The notes under the pieces are model-generated. The model did not search any database. It saw nothing but the letters and a program-made list of their open reading frames with translations, and had not been told where the DNA came from. From Monoraphidium neglectum (lineage: Eukaryota > Chlorophyta > Chlorophyceae > Sphaeropleales > Selenastraceae): DNA of 10,053 nucleotides. Where the stretch lies: the NCBI RefSeq assembly GCF_000611645.1, contig NW_014011421.1:1-10053 (forward strand). Reading direction: 5' to 3'. A program made the position numbers and the translations under genes. Positions 5,789-10,053 of this stretch are shown in pieces; position 1 is the stretch's first letter, and each line of letters starts with the position of its first letter.

Positions 5789-7140
5789 GCGCACGACAGC
5801 TGTCAGGCACCTTCGGCTCCAATGCAAACGCACGCGCGTCGCTGCCCCTTTGCCTTCATTCCAAAATATGCCCTGTTAGGACAGAACACACGCACGGCGC
5901 CTTTTTGTCCCACGCCAGCGCCTCCGTGCCCGCCCCGCTTTCCCCGCTTGAAGCCCGCAAAGCCCACAGCGGCTTCCCTGGAGCCCCAGCTGGCAGCCCG
6001 CCCCATGGGCGCCCCCTAACCCCGCTGAGGTGCCCCAGCCAACTGCACGTGTGCCCCCCTCGCCTCTTTGCGTGCGTGCATGCATGCGTGCCACCCACTC
6101 ACACTTGGGTCCGAGCGTGGGTGTGTGCTTGCTTGCAAAATGTGAGCCACAGCGGCTCACATTTTTTTGAGTTGGTCGCCCTTGCCGCCCAAGCAGCACG
6201 CCAACCCTTGGCTGATTCAGTGGCTGTAACAATCAAGCTCCCGAAGGCAACTGGCACGCGAATAGGATACTGTGCCGCACCAGAAACGCCCTCCACTGAA
6301 CTGCACAAAGCCACAAACATGCAGGCAGCCAGGCAGGTGCCCACTACTTACATCCCTCGCTCTAGCATCTTGGCGGCCGTGGTGCTGGCCAGAGCGGCAT
6401 TCCTGTTTATAATGGGCATGTTGGGACGGCACCTGGGGCGCACATCAAAGCCCTTTCGCCAGAGGCGCGCACGCATATGGGCTGACAAGCCCAACCATTC
6501 CCACCCGCGTGCCCATCGGCCCGCGTTTCAGGGGCGGGCCACGCCAAGACCCGTCTCAAGGGGCCGACGGCACCGCGCACACAAGTTTCCCGGGGACGCC
6601 CTTATTTCGCACGCGTTGGCCTGTTTCAATTAATGCGGCGCACAAACGCGGCATTTGCACCTATCCCTGTCAGGGCGTTGCGTGACCCTGTGCTCCCCTG
6701 CTCCCCCGTCTATTACGCGAGAGTTTGCACCTCCTCCCCACGTGCATTAGTGTTTGGGGCCGCCACCAGAACCGCCAGACAGCGTGTGGCTCATGTTGCG
6801 CGTTGGGGATTGTGGTGTAACCGTTGCATGTGATCAAGTTCCCTGGCTCCTGCAGCCACGGTAAATGTAGCTAGCTGGCGAGCTCAATATGCTAGAGCTG
6901 GAAGAGATGGCTGGGCCGGGGCTTGTGGGTGCCCACAATCGTCACGACGCCGCATGCCAGCACCAGCTGCCAGCACCTAGACCTCCTTCAAAACAGGCCA
7001 AAAGAAAAGCTGGATCCATTCTACATTTACTTGCAGCAGCTGGCTGGCCACCTGGGCATCGGATCCGACCAGGGCCCACAATGTCAGGTGCCTTTCTGGT
7101 CCTGAAGGTGACCAGCGCGCTCAACCTGTCGGGGCAAATA
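5789..7140. other. Long intergenic stretch right of unit 2
   Basis: No gene is supported. It contains an alternating purine-pyrimidine run (6070-6091), the stem-loop at 6137-6168 and an open frame (5731-6633, first ATG at 6319). The ATG-initiated part of that frame would give 104 residues with one hydrophobic stretch (ILAAVVLARAAFLFIMGML). Its composition and lack of any supporting splice or paralogue evidence leave it uncalled. Confidence 0.5.
6137..6168 (+). other. Perfect 12-bp stem-loop followed by T7
   Basis: AAAATGTGAGCC (6137-6148), loop ACAGC, GGCTCACATTTT (6154-6165), with the T run continuing to 6168. It looks like a factor-independent or Pol III-type terminator, a small foldback element or a small-RNA hairpin. 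No gene is confidently placed immediately upstream. Confidence 0.4.
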
Positions 7141-7223
7141 GAGGCTCTGAACGGCCTCAAAGTCCTGCCAAGTGGAGCCAGCCGCTCAGGCAGGGTGCCA
7201 TGGCAACGAGGGTACACCACCTG
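7141..7223 (-). repeat. Dispersed repeat copy B (inverted partner of 4145-4226)
   Basis: On the minus strand it starts CAGGTGGTG at 7223 and ends GAGCCTC at 7141, sharing an exact 23-base core with copy A. The minus strand from here to about 6980 also shows protein-like but frame-broken pieces (WQDFEAVQSLYLPRQVERAG, then ASQLLQVNVEWIQLFFWP in another frame), as expected of a decayed coding sequence. The plus strand carries a 111-codon ORF (6889-7224) over the same bases. Confidence 0.55.
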
Positions 7224-7590
7224 AGGTGTCAGGCAGCAGCGGTCAGCCACTGTGCTCACCCTCTCCTGCACCCACCTGTCACTCGGCTGCGCCCGTCCGC
7301 CATGGCTGATGGAACGCCGCAGAGGGTTGGACTTACAAAGCGACCAAGCACCATCATTTAAGAATCATGAACACGCATCCACGCTAGGTACGGTAGTTCC
7401 CGCTCAACCGATCCCCGAGCCGGGCCATCTACTCGCCCCTTGCCGCAATCAGCATTATAACATCAGAATGTGCATGGAGTCTCTTGCCGTGAGGCGTGCT
7501 GCCGATATGGGATGCTGCTGGAGCAGCGCCTCGCCAACGCAAGTGCTGCAGGTGGCTTGGTGGGGCGTGCCAAGTTGGAGGAGGTCTGAG

Positions 7591-7640
7591 GCAGCGGCAG
7601 CGGCAGCGGCAGCGGCAGCGGCAGCGGCGGCGGCGGCAGC
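7591..7640 (+). repeat. GCAGCG hexanucleotide microsatellite
   Basis: Six GCAGCG units at 7591-7626 grade into GCG repeats up to 7640. They read as poly-Ala or Gln-Arg repeats depending on frame, which creates long open frames on both strands without proving coding. Confidence 0.9.
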
Positions 7641-7660
7641 ATCACGCCTGCATTCTCCAG

Positions 7661-8472
7661 GGGCCGTCCAGCGAGGGCGGCGGCTTTGCGCTGGCGCTGC
7701 ATGGCACCGCATGGCGAATGGCGAGGCGCCATGCAGCTTTGGTTTGCCGGCGGCAGTGCGCTGGAAGCGTCTCAGTGGCGCTGGACGCGCCGCCAGGCCT
7801 GCGCCCCGGCCCATACTGTGCGGCGAGTAGCCTGGGCAAGTTGCTTGGGTGAGCTGCCGCGGGTGTCTCTCCAGCATGGCGCATAGCGGTGCAGCACCGT
7901 GCCATGTGCCCACAGCCGTTGGACACCGCTGTGGGCGTGCCACCCGCGCCACTGCCAACAAGCGCCTTTGGGCAGCAGGGGCGTATGCAACCTGCAGCCA
8001 GCGTGTGAGCCTGTGCATGTGTTTGTGTTTGTGTCCTGCGCAGGCCCAGCTACAATGACATGAGCCTTGGAGCCTGCTGGCTGCTCCGCAGCCCTGGACG
8101 GTCGACATCAAAATACGAAGGGTGCGGCGCGGCGGGCCAGCCCAGGTGGCGGACAAGGTGGGTGGCATGGGCTACGTCGGGGTTGTGGACCCCCTGCATG
8201 CGGCGTCGGTGAAGGTTGATGGCAGTTGTGCGGCATGATGGCGCTCCTGTGGGCGCCGTTAAATGGCAGGGTTCCCGGCTGCGTTGCTGTCAGCGGGCTG
8301 ATGGGAGCAGGGGTAGCATGCAGGTTGTCAGCTTGCTCGCGTGAATCTTGCGACTCGCGGGCAGATGGGCCAGCTCGAAGGTTGGCGTCCCGGCGGCGGC
8401 AGCTGGCTTCATGGCATGCAAACAGCCTGGCTTCAACCAGCTCTACGGCATGGACGGCGCAGCCTTCTCCAG
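7661..8472 (+). CDS. Candidate upstream exons, possibly of the 8905 gene
   Basis: Three blocks look like exons: 7661-7848 (after CATTCTCCAG, before GTGAGC), 8044-8157 (after CCTGCGCAG, before GTGGGT) and 8365-8472 (after GCGGGCAG, before GTGGGT). Each junction is phase 2 and the frames agree across all three. The last also agrees with an acceptor at 8717 (TTTTTGCTCAG) that opens the frame leading into MEASKET at 8905. Peptides such as YNDMSLGACWLL and QPGFNQLYGMDGAAFS look protein-like with GC-ending codons. The implied introns are 195, 207 and 245 bp. No initiating ATG was found, and other frames in the same stretch (for example 8092-8220) also look coding, so the model is tentative. It may be the 5' part of the right-hand gene, a separate gene or a relic. 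Confidence 0.27.
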
Positions 8473-8673
8473 GTGGGTCTCGTGCGGTGAGGGGTTGCGC
8501 GAGGCACTTCCTGTGCGAATAATGCGGCTGTTACAGCACATCATCTCAATCACTTGGATGCAGTTGACCGAGCGTTGACCAGCACCCGGCCCAGTGCACA
8601 GCAACACCCCAGTTGGTGATTCAGGAACGCGCTGCGCTGCCTAAGAGATACTGCATCGCAAATTTTCAACCTT

Positions 8674-8698
8674 TTTGAGAGTTTCCTGTGCTCTCAAA
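8674..8698 (+). other. Inverted repeat in the AT-richer leader before the right-hand gene
   Basis: TTTGAGAG (8674-8681), a 9-nt loop and CTCTCAAA (8691-8698) form a perfect 8-bp stem in a locally AT-rich stretch (about 8655-8710), which could be promoter, 5' UTR or intron end. Confidence 0.3.
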
Positions 8699-8884
8699 TT
8701 CTCGGCTTTTTGCTCAGGTCCTTCGCGTTCGCCCGCTGTGCCCGGTCCGGCCTCTCATCGCGGGCTTCGGAGCCATCACGCTGGTTCTCGGGCTACTATA
8801 GGTCAGTAACTGTCGTCAGTCGGTCCCAGGGGACCACCTCCGCGCGTCGTTTCTTGGGACTCGCTTTCAACTCTTTGCGTAGCA

Positions 8885-8904
8885 AGCCGTGGACGCCCAC
8901 GGCT
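8885..8904 (+). promoter_or_regulatory. Hairpin abutting the ATG at 8905
   Basis: AGCCGTGG (8885-8892), loop ACGC, CCACGGCT (8897-8904) make a perfect 8-bp stem ending one base before the start codon. If the 5' UTR includes it, it could slow initiation. If 8718-8961 is all coding, it is only coding sequence. Confidence 0.3.
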
Positions 8905-10053
8905 ATGGAGGCCTCCAAGGAGACCACCAGGTCCTTATTAGCCACGACTGAGCTGATTCAGGTGCGGCGGGGGCGGATGTGCTGCATGCGGGCAAGCAGC
9001 GGTGGTGCTGGCAGGCGCACTCTCCCGCAGTGTGCCCTGCGGCATGTTCTTCAATGGTATGCGCCGCAGCACGTCCAAGGGACTGTGCCCTGCGCAAAAG
9101 GACTGCCTGGACCCCTTCCTCCCGTTCTCCCTCCCTCTGCCTTCCCAGGAGGTGTTGAGCGCCAACAGAGCGCTGGCGCGGTGCAGCTTCCCGGGGCCCT
9201 GGCGCGAAGGCCACGCGGCGGCCCTGTGCGCGCTGGCAGTGACAGTGGACAGGTCGCCGCTGACCGGGGACGACGTTGCTGCGCTGCTTAAGGGCGTGCG
9301 CGCGTCCACGCGGCGGCTGCAGCGGGGCCGGGCTGGCGGCGCGGCCGAGGTGCGCCACTTTTGCGTGTTCCCACACGCACCGCGTTTGTTTTGCAGATAG
9401 TCGCGTGCTTGATTTTACTCACCCCCTGGCTCAAGACCGTGCGAGGGCGCTTCTTTGCAGCAGCCGTCACCAATGCTGCGGCTGATCCTGGTCCGCACAC
9501 ACCCTTGCAACGACCCTGGCCCCGCAGGCACCAACAATTGCGGACATTGTTGGCCGCAAAACCTTCGCCGGCCTGGACGCCGCCACCGCCGCCATGCTGG
9601 ACGCCGCCGCCGCGGTGAGCCAGATCAAGCACTGTCACGGGCGCAGGCGGACGGGGCCGTGCTCTGTTTCAGAGGCGCTCATGCCTCCTGGGCTGCGGCT
9701 GCGCACAGCCCGTTGGTGCGCAGCGGGTCGATCACCGTCCACACACTCGCACGCACCTGTGGCCACATTCTCAAGCCCTGCTCGAACTCTTGACGTCCCG
9801 CAGGAGTTTGCGGGATGTGATGCCGAGAGGCTTGAGGTGAGGCTGAGGGGCTGCAGGTTTGGGTGTGAAAAGGGCCAGGGGGTGCGCGCCCTCACCATGT
9901 GTGTCCATCCAAAGCCGTCAGCCTGCCGCGCAGCATGAGCGCTCGCGTGCACGCCTGCTGGCCCACCCTGGCCCCTGCAGCCCTCTTCACTAGGCCCGCT
10001 GCCGCCCGGACCCCCTTGCAGCGCGTCGTGGCCGTCGTCGCGGGGCGGCTGAA
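8905..10053 (+). CDS. Multi-exon gene of unknown function, 3' end outside the window
   Basis: Proposed exons are 8905-8961, 9149-9349, 9528-9614, 9804-9836 and 10022-10053 (continues). All junctions are phase 0 with clear sites: CAG|GTGCGG, CTTCCCAG|GAG, GAG|GTGCGC, CCCCGCAG|GCA, GCG|GTGAGC, TCCCGCAG|GAG, GAG|GTGAGG, CCTTGCAG|CGC. The introns are 187, 178, 189 and 185 bp, strikingly uniform. The spliced product begins MEASKETTRSLLATTELIQ and then carries Ala- and Leu-rich helical sequence (HAAALCALAV, DDVAALLKGV, GLDAATAAMLDAAAA), consistent with an all-helical protein. Codons strongly favour GC in position 3. The ATG at 8905 has G at -3 and +4. The frame stays open upstream to 8620 without an ATG and could be an extra exon with a mitochondrial-like Arg/Ser/Phe-rich leader (see 7661-8472). 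The family is not recognised. Confidence 0.55.

Noticed and set aside
6022..6058. CCCGCTGAGGTGCC motif resembling the conserved intron island
   Set aside because: The match is under 20 bases before gaps are needed, too short to claim a third copy.
6070..6091. Alternating GCGTGCATGC purine-pyrimidine run (possible Z-DNA)
   Set aside because: A short simple-sequence tract with no linked feature; not worth a functional claim.
5731..6633. 300-codon open frame
   Set aside because: It begins at a TTG, its first ATG is at 6319, it is low-complexity with His/Pro/Arg runs, and it crosses a 12-bp stem-loop. Long open frames are expected by chance in this GC-rich DNA.
6889..7224. 111-codon plus-strand ORF starting with ATG
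   Set aside because: Both strands look coding-like over this stretch and the minus strand carries the dispersed repeat with broken frames. The strand cannot be decided from sequence alone.
7455..8168. 237-codon minus-strand ORF
   Set aside because: It is held open mainly by the GCAGCG microsatellite (poly-Ala) and has no supporting splice or composition signal.

Overview
The window looks like nuclear DNA of a GC-rich green alga, most likely a chlorophyte of the Chlorella or Chlamydomonas kind. It is not prokaryotic. Coding frames are broken by short introns of about 180 to 245 bp with GTGNGN donors and pyrimidine-rich YAG acceptors, codons prefer G or C in the third position, predicted N-termini are Arg/Ser/Ala-rich like algal transit peptides, and there are no operons or Shine-Dalgarno-led ORFs. 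The genus cannot be fixed by eye. I recognise no named gene family, so every product call is structural.

The centre of the window is a direct duplication, with unit 1 at about 1619-3501 and unit 2 at about 4469-5788. Each unit carries one two-exon gene: 1746-2060 plus 2293-2622 (214 aa), and 4578-4892 plus 5111-5455 (219 aa). The proteins share an N-terminal transit-like region, a strongly conserved membrane segment at the end of exon 1, a second hydrophobic segment early in exon 2 and a C-terminal coiled coil ending in Gly-Lys-X-Cys. Both copies keep an in-frame 10-codon upstream ORF that stops just before the main ATG, and a 3' hairpin with a compensating base-pair change. Unit 1 has 537 extra bases downstream of its gene, flanked by near-identical 8-bp direct repeats. 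Unit 2 has one extra heptad in its coiled coil.

The right end (8905-10053, running off the window) holds a multi-exon gene with at least five phase-0 exons, including a 33-nt one, and introns of 178 to 189 bp. Three exon-like blocks just upstream (7661-8472) have splice phases that fit a longer version of this gene.

The rest (1-1338, 2623-4468, 5789-7660) is mainly intergenic. It holds several short tandem repeats, an inverted pair of about 83-bp dispersed repeats around unit 2, a 12-bp perfect stem-loop followed by seven T, a 109-codon ORF of lower GC (1339-1668), and minus-strand exon-like fragments that may be gene relics. No tRNA, rRNA, CRISPR array or recognisable transposase was seen.
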